This document shows positions 51,087 through 62,722 of a stretch of 64,000 nt of DNA, piece after piece (the first letter of the stretch is position 1; every line of letters starts with the position of its first letter). Below the pieces are notes generated by a model. It searched no databases. It saw only the letters and a list, made by a program, of their open reading frames with translations, and was not told the origin of the DNA. The position numbers and the translations under genes were made by a program. The stretch is taken from positions 5,456,001 to 5,520,000 of the forward strand of contig NZ_BBWW01000001.1 of NCBI RefSeq assembly GCF_001485215.1, given 5' to 3'. This DNA is from Leptolyngbya sp. NIES-2104 (GTDB lineage: Bacteria; Cyanobacteriota; Cyanobacteriia; Leptolyngbyales; Leptolyngbyaceae).

Positions 51087-53564
51087 CTATGATGACGGAT
51101 CTCTGAGTGGGGCTTCGTGGTAGAGATCGACGTTTTCAAAGATTTTAACTTCGGTGGCGTTGGGGAAGTTGTTGATTGTGGCAGAGCGATCGCTGTTTTG
51201 TGGGGTTTGTCGATCGTGCTTCTGTGCTTCCAAGTGAGCTTGATAGATTTCGTAGTTGTAGAATTGGCAACGTCTTTGGATGGAAACAATTGTTCTCAAA
51301 ATTTTGTCCCATTCTCCATCCCAACCGACTTCAAGATTTCCCAATGTGTAAAACATGTACTTAAACAGGGGAGTGAGCATTGTACAATCCCCTAATTTTC
51401 CAATGCCGTCAATAGCTGCTGCACGTACTCCTGTCAAACACTCACAGATGTCATCTTCTAGGATCTCAAAAGCTACTGAAGCAATTTCTGGATAGTTCTT
51501 TATTCTTAGTAGCGCATCTAGAGCATCACTCCTTAGTTCATCAGGAGTTTCTACATCTCTTACAGTGCTGAGTAAAATCCTAATCGAGCCTTCATCGCCT
51601 TGTTTGCCAGCTTCACTTAACTGATATAGCCAAGCCCTCACTTCGTTGCTATTGAAGTGCAGCGCTTCAATCTCTTCCGACAAAGATTCATCAGCTTCGA
51701 TAGACGACTTGACTCTCTGGAGATGCAATCTGTTTGTAACTATAGATAGTATCTCTGGTAGAAATTGAGGAGAACAACTTTTTGCAATGCTTTCAAGAAT
51801 ATGACTTAGATTTTCTGTATCAGAATCGATCAAGATTCTAATTAAATCTTTACGAAAATTTTCTTGTTGCAAGAAGAGTTCTACTAGAGCAGGAGTAACT
51901 TGAGTACTTGGATTTTTCACAAGCCCAATCACAGCGGCATCACGAATATCAGGATTATCACATTTTAGAGCTTCCTCAAGTGCCTCTACTAATCTAGGTA
52001 CAGCAGCTTCTGAACCTGAAGCACTTAGCAGTCGAACTTTCAGAGCATCGCTAAAACAGGGAAGGTTGATTATTACACCCAAATCAATCAACCTCTCTAC
52101 TTCTGGGAACTTCTCAAAAAACTCATCTCGTAGATTCTGAACAAGCGTTCTTCTGTCAACGATACGTATCATTTGTTTCTCGCCTTCTCCAAATCTTCTG
52201 GCATCTCCAATAAACTGAACATCTAAGGAACTTATTAGTTCAACTGCTTGATCTTGTAAACGATTTGGAACTCCTCCAGCCAATCTTGCTCCTAATATCA
52301 AATCTACTTCAAGCGCTAGTTTCACTAATCGTAATGCTTGAGCTTCGGTCTTTATCATTGGCAGCATCAATGCTACCGGTTCTGTCCATTTCAAATAATT
52401 CAAAAATTCGCATTTCAGTTGCTCATCACCTAATTTCGTCAACTGCTCTAGTAGCGTCTCTGCGCCATAATATTCTTGGATCAGTTGATGCCGAAACTCT
52501 AGCTCCTCTCGATTCGCTCCTGCTTGAATTAAGTGATACTTCTGCAAATCTCGCACACACTTCCGCGCAAAATCCTCTGCATACGGTACTCTTCCCTCTA
52601 AAAATTGAGCGATCGCTCTCACCGCCTCTTCAAACCCGATCGCTACTCGAAACTCCGTCGGCTTCTCCCCCTGCATCATCACCCAAGCCAACTGCTGAAG
52701 CACAGGCTTCCACCAGTCCTTGTCGCTCTCAACTCTCACTCCTTCTTTCAAATTCCGTTCATAATGCTGCGTGAATTCTCGAAACACCAAACCTAAATTC
52801 TCTGGAATTCTGCCCGTTCTCTGAAATACGCCACAGAGCATCTCTAAAAGTAGCGGCGTTTCTCCTAGCTTCTTTAATCGATCGCTTAATTGATTCAAAA
52901 ATTCTTCTGTACGCTCTGGAAAATATTGCCTGACGAATTCCCGAAGTTGAGCAGGGGTCAAAGGCTGCATCTCTAGCTGCTTCTCAATTCCCAAATATCC
53001 ACCGACCGCTAAATCGCGAGTCGTGAACACCATCAACACGTCAGGATTATCTTCTCGGAAGTTCTGCAATTCCTGCCGCAAGTCTTGACGCGGAATTTCA
53101 TTCACCCCATCCAATAACAGCAACAGCTTGCCATCAAACAAAAGATCATTAACTTCTGATTCACTGCAACGCAATCGACCACGCCGCAAAGTTTTCTGAA
53201 TTAATTCTAAAATTGGCTTATCAGACCGAAGTTGTACCAAAACTGGAATCGGTAAAGATGAATCGTCGATTGCTCTTGTTGCCTCATCTATTAACAACTG
53301 ATTCAAGGCTGTAGACTTGCCTGATCCCGGTCGCCCAATCAATAGGATGTGCTTATGTTTGGTGTAGAGGTCGCGAAGCCCCTCAAGCACTGGAACTGAA
53401 GCGGGTTCTTCCCTTTGTTCTTTCTGCTTCTCTTTCACCACCTCTCGCGCTGTCAATTTGAGCTTAGGTCTTTCTTTAGCATCGGTTGAGACATAGAAAG
53501 ACTGTCGCTTCTCAGAAGCGTCTTTGATCGATTGTTTGAGATAGGACTGAAAATCGAGAGACAT
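51087..53564 (-). CDS. NACHT STAND ATPase with HEAT-like repeats
   Basis: 825 residues from ATG 53564 (MSLDFQSYLKQSIKDASE); a longer frame from 53660 adds 32 doubtful residues. P-loop LLIGRPGSGKSTALNQ near residue 80, Walker B LLLLLDGVNEIPRQD, sensor FTTRDLAVGGYLG and winged-helix region (FREFTQHYERNLKEG, FRHQLIQEYYGAE) are the NACHT set. Residues ~440-780 are HEAT-like (AVPRLVEALEEALKCDNPDI, RDAAVIGLVKN). The tail is KHDRQTPQNSDRS then NFPNATEVKIFENVD. NACHT proteins in bacteria are known anti-phage sensors. Effector domain is not seen; the N-terminus is short. Neighbours are toxin-antitoxin pairs. Confidence 0.88.
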   Translation of the reverse strand: MSLDFQSYLKQSIKDASEKRQSFYVSTDAKERPKLKLTAREVVKEKQKEQREEPASVPVLEGLRDLYTKHKHILLIGRPGSGKSTALNQLLIDEATRAIDDSSLPIPVLVQLRSDKPILELIQKTLRRGRLRCSESEVNDLLFDGKLLLLLDGVNEIPRQDLRQELQNFREDNPDVLMVFTTRDLAVGGYLGIEKQLEMQPLTPAQLREFVRQYFPERTEEFLNQLSDRLKKLGETPLLLEMLCGVFQRTGRIPENLGLVFREFTQHYERNLKEGVRVESDKDWWKPVLQQLAWVMMQGEKPTEFRVAIGFEEAVRAIAQFLEGRVPYAEDFARKCVRDLQKYHLIQAGANREELEFRHQLIQEYYGAETLLEQLTKLGDEQLKCEFLNYLKWTEPVALMLPMIKTEAQALRLVKLALEVDLILGARLAGGVPNRLQDQAVELISSLDVQFIGDARRFGEGEKQMIRIVDRRTLVQNLRDEFFEKFPEVERLIDLGVIINLPCFSDALKVRLLSASGSEAAVPRLVEALEEALKCDNPDIRDAAVIGLVKNPSTQVTPALVELFLQQENFRKDLIRILIDSDTENLSHILESIAKSCSPQFLPEILSIVTNRLHLQRVKSSIEADESLSEEIEALHFNSNEVRAWLYQLSEAGKQGDEGSIRILLSTVRDVETPDELRSDALDALLRIKNYPEIASVAFEILEDDICECLTGVRAAAIDGIGKLGDCTMLTPLFKYMFYTLGNLEVGWDGEWDKILRTIVSIQRRCQFYNYEIYQAHLEAQKHDRQTPQNSDRSATINNFPNATEVKIFENVDLYHEAPLRDPSS
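51188..51222. repeat. 35-bp island repeat, copy 3
   Basis: Identical to 48229-48263 and 49181-49215; copies 2 and 3 also share the flanking AGC on the left. It encodes the C-terminal linker KHDRQTPQNSDRS of the NACHT protein. Confidence 0.9.
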
Positions 53565-53795
53565 TGAGAAACACGATCGAAGGAGCTTGTCTTCAATACT
53601 ACACAAACTCCCTTCGATCTCCAGGATCGCTTGAGGATTTTTAGGCGATCGATAACCCACCCTTACGCGATCGCAATCGGCAAGTCAAACTCTAAAAATT
53701 TCTTGTTATCCTGGACTGGTACTGCTATTCTATTTCAGTCGCACCGCTCCACTTCTTGGGGCATTCTAAGCAGTACCGTTGCTGATGCCTGAATT

Positions 53796-56069
53796 ATGTC
53801 TACTTCTTTGCCGAACGCTCCGCGCCACGAAGTGCATGCACTCGAATCTTTGTCGCTCGAAGAAGCACTCAAACACTATTTTGGGTATGACAGTTTTCGT
53901 CCAGGTCAACGGGAAATTATTGAACATACCTTATCCAATCGCGATCAGTTGGTAATTATGCCCACGGGGGGCGGAAAATCGATTTGTTTCCAGCTTCCGG
54001 CATTGTTGAAACCGGGATTGATGATTGTGGTGTCGCCGCTGATTGCATTAATGCAGGATCAGGTCGAACTGTTGCGCGATAACGGGATTGCAGCGACGTT
54101 TCTCAATAGTAGTTTGTCGGCTGAAGAACGTCGATCGAGAGGCCGAGCGGTGATGGAAGGGCGGATTAAATTACTCTATGTTGCACCAGAGCGATTGTTG
54201 AGTGAGGACTTTCTGCAAGGGGTGATGCCGCATATTACGGAACGGGTCGGGATTTCGGCATTTGCGATCGATGAAGCGCATTGTGTGTCCGAATGGGGAC
54301 ATGATTTTCGACCGGAATATCGGCAATTGAGTGTTTTACGATCGCGCTATCCGAACATTCCGATTATTGCTCTAACAGCAACGGCAACTCATCGAGTGCG
54401 TGAAGATATTGTTCAACAATTGAACTTACATCAGCCTCGTGTTCATGTGTCGAGCTTTAATCGAACTAACCTTTACTACGAAGTTCGCCCGAAGACTAAG
54501 ACTGCTTATCAAGAAGTCGTTAAACACATTAAAGAAACTCCGGGTTCAGGAATTATCTATTGTTTAAGTCGAAAACGAGTTGAGGAGATTGCGACAAGAT
54601 TAAAGCAAGATGGAATTTCAGCGCTGCCGTATCACGCGGGTTTGAGTAACGAAACTCGCAAAGAGAATCAGACGCGCTTTATTCGGGATGATGTGCGGGT
54701 GATGGTCGCTACGATCGCGTTCGGCATGGGAATCAATAAGCCAGATGTTCGATTTGTGATTCACTATGATATTCCGAAGAACATTGAAGGTTACTATCAA
54801 GAATCAGGACGAGCGGGGCGAGATGGAGAACCTTCGACCTGTACGCTGTTTTATAGTTATGCGGATGTTAAGACGATCGAGTACATCATTTCTCAGAAAG
54901 TTGATCCGAACACTGGGGATGCACTCGAAGATGAGCAACGAATTGCAACTCAGCAATTGCGCCGAGTGATTAACTTTGCAGAAGCAACCGAATGCCGTCG
55001 AACCATTCAGCTTTCCTACTTTGGTGAAGATTTTCCAGGAAGCTGTGATAACTGTGATAACTGCAAGTTTCCGAAGCCTGTAGAAGATTGGACAGTGGAA
55101 GCTCAGAAGTTTCTTTCTTGTGTAGCTCGGTTTGCTCAGCGGGGGCGAACATTCGGAATGGTTCATACGATCGATGTTCTACGCGGTTCCAAAAGTAAGC
55201 GAGTTCTGGATAATCACCACGATAGTTTGAGCACTTACGGGATTGGAAAAGACATCAGTGCAGAAGATTGGAAAACGCTAGGACGCTCTTTGATTCATCA
55301 GCGGTTAGTCGATGAGTCGAGTGATGGCTATTCAGTTCTAAAGCTAAATGATCTGAGTTGGGAAGTACTCCGGGGAGAGCGGAAAGTTAGTATTGCGATC
55401 GATAAAGCGAAACCTGCGGTAACAGTTCAGCAAATTACTCCGGTTGATACACCAGAATCTGAAGAATTATTCGATCGCTTGCAAAAACTCCGTAAACGAT
55501 TGGCTGATGAACAATCAGTGCCGCCGTATGTGGTGTTCTCGAATGCGAGTTTGCGAATTATGGCGCAACAACAACCGCAAACCCGTCAACAGTTCTTGAA
55601 CATCTCTGGAGTCGGAAGTCGCAAGCTTGCACAGTATGGCGATGTGTTCTTAGAGGAAATTCGATCGTTTAGACAAGAAATCGGCTTACCGATCCAGACT
55701 GAGACCGCACCAGAACCAACCGTGACGAAGCTCGATTCGGCTCCCATTCCACCGGGTGCGAATGAAGCAACATACACACAGCTTTATACACTTGAGCTAT
55801 TCCAGCGAGGTAAGAAACCGTCAGAAATTGCAGAAGAGCGGAATTTGCGCTTGAGTACGGTGATGACGCATTTGGCGGAATTGATTGAGATGAAATATTC
55901 AGTCGAACTCGATCGATTAGTTTCGCGCGATCGACAAGCGAAAATTCTCGAAGCGGTGCAGCAAGCGGATGAATTCTCGCTGTCTAAAATTCGCGATCGC
56001 TTAGATGAAACGTACGGATGGGATGAAATTCGATTAGTGCGATCGTGGTGGACTGCTCAGAATAACTAA
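53796..56069 (+). CDS. recQ: DNA helicase RecQ
   Basis: 757 residues, slightly longer than E. coli RecQ (609), due to a C-terminal extension. Motifs: RPGQREIIEHTL, MPTGGGKSICFQLPA (Walker A), DEAHCVSEWGHDFRPEY (DEAH box), IIYCLSRKRVEE, VATIAFGMGINKPDVRFVIH and QESGRAGRDGEPS. The zinc-binding RQC part has TECRRTIQLSYFGEDFPGSC, DNCDNC. An HRDC domain (about 560-640) follows, and a helix-turn-helix region at the end (LELFQRGKKPSEIAEERNLR). It unwinds DNA in recombination. The 3' end overlaps the convergent TM2 gene by 4 bp. Confidence 0.97.
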   Translation: MSTSLPNAPRHEVHALESLSLEEALKHYFGYDSFRPGQREIIEHTLSNRDQLVIMPTGGGKSICFQLPALLKPGLMIVVSPLIALMQDQVELLRDNGIAATFLNSSLSAEERRSRGRAVMEGRIKLLYVAPERLLSEDFLQGVMPHITERVGISAFAIDEAHCVSEWGHDFRPEYRQLSVLRSRYPNIPIIALTATATHRVREDIVQQLNLHQPRVHVSSFNRTNLYYEVRPKTKTAYQEVVKHIKETPGSGIIYCLSRKRVEEIATRLKQDGISALPYHAGLSNETRKENQTRFIRDDVRVMVATIAFGMGINKPDVRFVIHYDIPKNIEGYYQESGRAGRDGEPSTCTLFYSYADVKTIEYIISQKVDPNTGDALEDEQRIATQQLRRVINFAEATECRRTIQLSYFGEDFPGSCDNCDNCKFPKPVEDWTVEAQKFLSCVARFAQRGRTFGMVHTIDVLRGSKSKRVLDNHHDSLSTYGIGKDISAEDWKTLGRSLIHQRLVDESSDGYSVLKLNDLSWEVLRGERKVSIAIDKAKPAVTVQQITPVDTPESEELFDRLQKLRKRLADEQSVPPYVVFSNASLRIMAQQQPQTRQQFLNISGVGSRKLAQYGDVFLEEIRSFRQEIGLPIQTETAPEPTVTKLDSAPIPPGANEATYTQLYTLELFQRGKKPSEIAEERNLRLSTVMTHLAELIEMKYSVELDRLVSRDRQAKILEAVQQADEFSLSKIRDRLDETYGWDEIRLVRSWWTAQNN

Positions 56070-56587
56070 AGCTCTTTGAATTCGTACACAACAATTCCAG
56101 TTTCCGCGTCATTGCTAATCTCGACATAGCCACTTTTTAGCATCTGATTCAGTAATGTTTCGACTTGCTGAAAGCTTAATCCGGTTGCCATTACGCCTTG
56201 AGTCACAGAGAGTTTTCCGCCGCGTGATTCGGCAGCTTTGAGAAGCTCGATCGTGGCTTGCTGTTGAGAAATTGCCGGGGGTACATCGAAAAGTTTTGGC
56301 GATCGAAGTCCTGCAAACTTTTTAACGGGAAGGGTAACTTGCTCGATTTTGAGTGTGGTTGGATTTTGGTCTAACAAAGGCTGGTATTTTTCAGCCAATC
56401 GCGCATTATGCACCTCAACCATTTTGGGAATCAAGATCAGATCCAGCAATTGCCCGAATCCAAATAGCCCAAATGTGCCGAGCCAGAGTACCCCTGTAGC
56501 TTTTTCGCCATTGTACAAACGGTGTAATCCTGACACACCAAACAATCCGCCTAACCAAAGAACGTAAGCGACACCGACTTTATTCAT
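56066..56587 (-). CDS. TM2 domain protein
   Basis: 173 residues. I start at ATG 56587 (MNKVGVAYVLWLGGLFGVSG); a frame from 56614 adds nine residues. A TM2 domain of two membrane helices with the motif GLHRLYNGEKATGVLWLGTF is followed by a cytoplasmic part that looks like a winged helix (AESRGGKLSVTQGVMATGLS then FQQVETLLNQMLKSGYVEIS). The family has unknown function. The stop overlaps recQ convergently. Confidence 0.82.
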   Translation of the reverse strand: MNKVGVAYVLWLGGLFGVSGLHRLYNGEKATGVLWLGTFGLFGFGQLLDLILIPKMVEVHNARLAEKYQPLLDQNPTTLKIEQVTLPVKKFAGLRSPKLFDVPPAISQQQATIELLKAAESRGGKLSVTQGVMATGLSFQQVETLLNQMLKSGYVEISNDAETGIVVYEFKEL

Positions 56588-56626
56588 ACTCTTGACTCGA
56601 TCGCATATCGACATGATAACGAATCG

Positions 56627-58666
<2,040 letters not shown>

Positions 58667-58765
58667 TTAAACAGAGCTTAGTGTACTGCGGAAAATCACT
58701 CCTCTACCAAAAAAGTGATCTCGCAGATATTTTAGTACTATTGAACTATTTAGCGCAAGCAAAGA

Positions 58766-60517
58766 TTAACGAATATTTTTAGGAGAAGCAGGCGGTTTGG
58801 GAGGCTGAGGCTCGTGGTGATCAAATACCTCATCATCGATCGCGCCCCGCACTGAAAATGATTGCAGCGGAATGCCAATCTGAATTCCTTCCACATCCAA
58901 AGCGTTCTTTAACCGCTTGCGAAATTCGCGCCCGACGTGCCACTGCTGCAACGGTTGAGTTTTAATCCAGATTCGCAATGTCACCCCTTCATTACTGAGA
59001 TTCTCAACGCCTAAGACATCGGGTGACTCTAGAATCTTGCTCTCCCAGTCTGGATCGTGGCTGAGTTCTTCCCCGACTTTTTCGATCAGGTGAATCGCTT
59101 GATCGACATCAGCATCGTAAGAAATGGCGATCGCTAAATCCACCCGCGACCAATCCTTCGACAGATTTTCGACAATGGTAATTGAGCTATTCGGAATCGT
59201 GATTAGTCGCCCTTCTGAGTTCCGAATCTGTGTGATCCTGAGGCTAATCGATTCGACCAATCCGCTCACTGTTCCGACTTGGATCACGTCCCCAACTGCA
59301 TATTGATCTTCAAATAGAATTAGAAATCCATTGATCACATCTTTAATCAAGTTTTGAGATGCTAAAGAGATACCGATCCCAATAATTCCAGCACCCGCTA
59401 ACAACGGTAAAATCTCAATTCCAAGCAACGACAAAATTGTAATCAGAGCAACGCTAATCCAAGCAAGTGTTACCAAGCCTTTGATCACCCGCGAAAACGT
59501 TGAGAATCGCAGTGCAACCCGTTGAGATACATCCGGAGTGGATTGCTGAGAAATATCTAATGCGCCAAAAATTCGATCGATTAACAAATCACTCAATCGA
59601 CTCAGTAGATATGTTGAAACAATTACCCCCAAAACTTTCAGCGGCGTAGATAGTACGAACGGTTGCAGCGATCGCGTTTGAGGAAACAGCCCCAAGATAA
59701 TAAATCCACCTGCCGCCCAGATTAACAATTGAACTAACTGAAGCGATCGACGTTGAACATCTCTCATGGTTCGCTGCTGTCGATTCGCTAACTGTTGCTT
59801 CACGATCAACTCAGTGCGGGAACTCGCTTCTTCTGGGACATTCGGCGGTAATTCAGAAAAATTTGGGTCTTTAGTCTGCGATCGCTTCTGTCGTTTTCTC
59901 AAAAAACATTGCACCCGTGACACGATCCAACTGAGCGCGAACATTCCGCCCAAAATCGCGATCGCTTTTCCGCTTTGTGCTGCCAAATTATCGGGTTGGC
60001 GTTCCTGTCGTGCCGTTGCTAAACCATCTCGAATGACACGGGTCAATTCTTGAGCATAAACTGCTGGCTCTTGTCCTTGCAATTGAGCATCTAGCGTTGT
60101 CACCGTCATGAGGTACTGCCCATTCACCCGAATGATCGGGAGATTGCTGCTCGAATCGATCGCTGACGTGACTTCTAAACCAGAACTCGATTGATTTGCA
60201 AATCGGCGCAGATTTGTCTCAATGCCTTGGACTCGAAGATCGAGTGCGCTGGTTTGATTCGGTTGGTCTGACTCGCTATTCGCAGCTACCGCAACCCGAA
60301 ACAGTTCCCGCCCATCTAACCGGACTGGAGCCGTTCTCACATCGGTATTGCTCAATTGCGGCAGTTCAATCTTCGGAGTCGGCAGGATGGGACTTTGTGC
60401 CAACACCGTTGGAGTCAGAATTAGCAGAAAGCTCAATACGAGCGTGAGAATAAACCGACGCGATGCCTTTGGCACAGGGAAACCTGCTCTCACACCACAC
60501 CTCCTAGTGCTCATCAA
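58766..60517 (-). CDS. MscS-family mechanosensitive channel with periplasmic domain
   Basis: 583 residues. A signal peptide (FILTLVLSFLLILTPTVLA) leads to a ~150-residue periplasmic domain, a membrane segment (AIAILGGMFALSWIVSRV), a basic loop, and a four-or-five-segment channel part ending in the pore region LPLLAGAGIIGIGISLASQN, then YAVGDVIQVGTVSGLVESIS and IPNSSITIVENLSKDWS. It is like the larger cyanobacterial YbdG/YnaI-type MscS channels. No cNMP domain here, unlike the 23134 gene. The annotated start gives MMSTRRCG; the RR signal RRFIL may argue for a start nearer the Arg. Confidence 0.88.
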   Translation of the reverse strand: MMSTRRCGVRAGFPVPKASRRFILTLVLSFLLILTPTVLAQSPILPTPKIELPQLSNTDVRTAPVRLDGRELFRVAVAANSESDQPNQTSALDLRVQGIETNLRRFANQSSSGLEVTSAIDSSSNLPIIRVNGQYLMTVTTLDAQLQGQEPAVYAQELTRVIRDGLATARQERQPDNLAAQSGKAIAILGGMFALSWIVSRVQCFLRKRQKRSQTKDPNFSELPPNVPEEASSRTELIVKQQLANRQQRTMRDVQRRSLQLVQLLIWAAGGFIILGLFPQTRSLQPFVLSTPLKVLGVIVSTYLLSRLSDLLIDRIFGALDISQQSTPDVSQRVALRFSTFSRVIKGLVTLAWISVALITILSLLGIEILPLLAGAGIIGIGISLASQNLIKDVINGFLILFEDQYAVGDVIQVGTVSGLVESISLRITQIRNSEGRLITIPNSSITIVENLSKDWSRVDLAIAISYDADVDQAIHLIEKVGEELSHDPDWESKILESPDVLGVENLSNEGVTLRIWIKTQPLQQWHVGREFRKRLKNALDVEGIQIGIPLQSFSVRGAIDDEVFDHHEPQPPKPPASPKNIR

Positions 60518-60599
60518 TCGAGGATTCTAGTTGAAGGATCTCGTCGATCGTCTCTCCACTAAGAAAGATGCCTCTTGAGTGAAAAGATATCGTAAGAGG

Positions 60600-60804
60600 T
60601 TAGAGAATGCTTTAAAGTCTTCTCGCTGCGTTGCTCACCCGCCCCGGAATGGAATTCGGGGCTAATCAAACGAAGTCCACTAAAGGGGACTAAAAGCCAA
60701 GATCAGTCTCTTCAGTCCTTTTCAAAGGACTTCGCACCGTTAGCCCCGAATTCCATTCCGGGGCGGACGTGAACGAAGCGGAGGGATTCAACGACACCTT
60801 TTAA
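60600..60804. mobile_element. Palindromic four-hairpin element, subfamily B, copy 2
   Basis: The core arms are GCCCCGGAATGG (about 60641-60652) and CCATTCCGGGGC (60753-60764). Hairpins are GTCCACT..GGGGAC near 60680 and AGTCCTTT/AAAGGACT near 60720. The left end TTAGAGAATGCTTTAAAGTC is a diverged form of the A-type terminal repeat; the right end, ACACCTTTTAA, is 6 bp from the response regulator stop. It fills most of the gap between the MscS start and the regulator stop. Confidence 0.82.
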
Positions 60805-60809
60805 CAATC

Positions 60810-61499
60810 TCAACAACTCACTAAGCCCATTTTCAAAGCGCGAATAATTGCCTGAGTCCGACTCGTCACCCCTAACTTATGAAAAATCGCCGTTAAATGC
60901 GCCTTTACCGTCGCCACTGAAATATACAACCGAGTCGCAATTTCTTCATTCGATGCGCCCTGAACGAGCCAAGTCAACACCTCCTGTTCTCGATCGGTTA
61001 AATGCAATTTCGCTTTCGCATCCAACGCTTGCCCATTGTAAAACCGGAACATCTGAAAGAACCGCGTCGCCAAATCTGGAGAAAGATAAACCTGATCATT
61101 CAACACGGTTGTAGTCGCATTAAACAATTCGGTTGCTAGTTCCGTCTTGACCACGTAACCATTTGCGCCCGCTCTCATCGCTCGAAACACCCATTCTTCT
61201 TCTTGATGTCCAGAAACTACAAGAATCTTCGATCGATGTTCCAATTTCACCAATTCATTCAGCGCTGTGATTCCATCGCCGTTCGCTAATTCCATATCGA
61301 GCAAAATCAACATTGGGCGTTGTTGTTCTGCGAGTTGTATCGCTTGATCGGTAGAAGCTGCTTCTCCGATGACTTTGAATTTTCGATCTTGAGTCGTGCT
61401 GTAGAACTGAAGCAGCGTTTGAAGTCCCTGGCGAAACTTGCTGTCATCATCAACTAATAAAACTGAAATTTGTTGCTGGGCGGGAACTGTAGAAATCAT
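60810..61499 (-). CDS. NarL/LuxR-type response regulator
   Basis: 229 residues. Receiver domain (about 8-130): acidic pocket VLLVDDDSKF, phosphoacceptor Asp in MLILLDMELANGDGITAL, VVKTELATEL near the Lys. The C-terminal LuxR helix-turn-helix (about 165-225) shows LTDREQEVLTWLVQGASNEE and IATRLYISVATVKAHLTAIF. It binds DNA as a dimer after phosphorylation. It overlaps the upstream kinase gene by 4 bp (ATGA), so they form one two-component unit. Target genes are unknown. Confidence 0.94.
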   Translation of the reverse strand: MISTVPAQQQISVLLVDDDSKFRQGLQTLLQFYSTTQDRKFKVIGEAASTDQAIQLAEQQRPMLILLDMELANGDGITALNELVKLEHRSKILVVSGHQEEEWVFRAMRAGANGYVVKTELATELFNATTTVLNDQVYLSPDLATRFFQMFRFYNGQALDAKAKLHLTDREQEVLTWLVQGASNEEIATRLYISVATVKAHLTAIFHKLGVTSRTQAIIRALKMGLVSC

Positions 61500-62656
61500 G
61501 TTGCACTCGTAAAAGATGGAACTTCGATCGCAGGAACGATCGATAATTTAGGCTGTTGTCTTGGAAGGGTAAATGAAAAGGTTGCGCCGCCTGTCGGACG
61601 GTTGCTGACCCAGATTTGACCGTGATGCGCCTGAATGATTTTTTGAGCGATCGCCAATCCCAGTCCGGTTCCTTCCGGGCGACGCGAATAGAACGGGGTG
61701 AAAACTTGCTCTAGATCGACTTCTGATAATCCTGTCCCTTGATCAGAGACTTCGATTAGAATCTCTTGCGGTGAAACTTTCCAAGCGCATTCGATCGTGC
61801 TCGATTCAGGACTAAAGTAAATCGCATTCGTCAGGAGATTATCGAAAACTTGCTTGAGTTGCCACGCATCGACATCGATCGACAGTCGCGATCGGGAATA
61901 TTCCACGCGAATTTGCTTTTCTGTTAACCAGGGTTGAAGCTGTTTCACGCTCTGAGTCAGGATCTCACTCAAATCATGCTGCTCGATTCGGAGCGGTTTT
62001 TGTTTAATGGAAATTTGTTTGAAATGGCGATGAATATCTTGAATCGAGGATTGAATTGACTCTAAATACGATCGTGATTCGTTTTCAAGCACCGTTGATA
62101 AAAGGACTTCTGTATAGATTTGAATTAATGCGATCGGGCTTTTAACCTGATGTTCGATGTGTTGATTTCTTTGCTCGATTTGCTGTTGTGCCTGACGTTG
62201 AATGGAAAGCTCTCGAACGGTTGAAAGATGATGACTTAGAAGATTCGCAACGTTTTCAATAAAGTGTTTCTGTTGAGAAGTTAGAAGCTTGGTTGTACCC
62301 AGTAGTAAATATTCGGGCTTACTCTGGCTGATCGGGCAGGCATAGAATCGCCGCCGTGACCCTGTAAACACTTTTTTCAAGCGCCCAACAGAATTTTTGA
62401 TCCACCAAGATTCTGAAGCGAGAAAGGACTGGTCATCTGGCTCTAAAAGCGACCAAAATTCTCGACCATAGACAACCGACTGACGTTTCGACTGTTCTGG
62501 CGATTGATAAACCAGTCGAATTCCGACACCCGGCAAGACCGACAGGATTTGCTCAATTTGAAGCCGACAGAACAATTGCAGCGGAGAATCAGGCTCAACT
62601 GTATCAGGAGCAATTGAAGTAGGACGCAGAACAACAGAGGGAACAACGGCTCGCAT
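61496..62656 (-). CDS. Sensor histidine kinase, cytosolic
   Basis: 386 residues from ATG 62656; a longer frame from a TTG at 62692 adds twelve residues. The N-terminal ~150 residues look GAF-like and carry no membrane segment. HisKA phosphoacceptor His169 in IEHQVKSPIALIQIYTEVLL and HATPase motifs DNLLTNAIYFSPESS, DQGTGLSEVDLEQVFTPFY and GTGLGLAIAQKIIQAHHG follow. It will phosphorylate the response regulator with which it overlaps 4 bp. A palindrome lies 52 bp upstream. Ligand is unknown. Confidence 0.92.
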   Translation of the reverse strand: MRAVVPSVVLRPTSIAPDTVEPDSPLQLFCRLQIEQILSVLPGVGIRLVYQSPEQSKRQSVVYGREFWSLLEPDDQSFLASESWWIKNSVGRLKKVFTGSRRRFYACPISQSKPEYLLLGTTKLLTSQQKHFIENVANLLSHHLSTVRELSIQRQAQQQIEQRNQHIEHQVKSPIALIQIYTEVLLSTVLENESRSYLESIQSSIQDIHRHFKQISIKQKPLRIEQHDLSEILTQSVKQLQPWLTEKQIRVEYSRSRLSIDVDAWQLKQVFDNLLTNAIYFSPESSTIECAWKVSPQEILIEVSDQGTGLSEVDLEQVFTPFYSRRPEGTGLGLAIAQKIIQAHHGQIWVSNRPTGGATFSFTLPRQQPKLSIVPAIEVPSFTSAT

Positions 62657-62707
62657 AACACCACAAAAGTCCGGAAGATCAGGGAAGCACAAGCAAGCAC
62701 ATCACCG

Positions 62708-62722
62708 TTTAGGTAACCTAAA
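62708..62722. promoter_or_regulatory. Perfect palindrome upstream of the kinase operon
   Basis: TTTAGGTAACCTAAA (62708-62722) has 7-bp arms with a central A, 52 bp before the kinase ATG. It is placed where a regulator or the response regulator could bind. The 371-bp gap 62657-63027 also contains the htpG leader; the middle part (62740-62930) is AT-rich with no feature seen. Confidence 0.4.

Noticed and set aside
53565..53660. Upstream extension of the NACHT gene to 53660
   Set aside because: The added 32 residues look non-coding and lie before the likely start at 53564; no ribosome-binding site helps decide, so some doubt remains.
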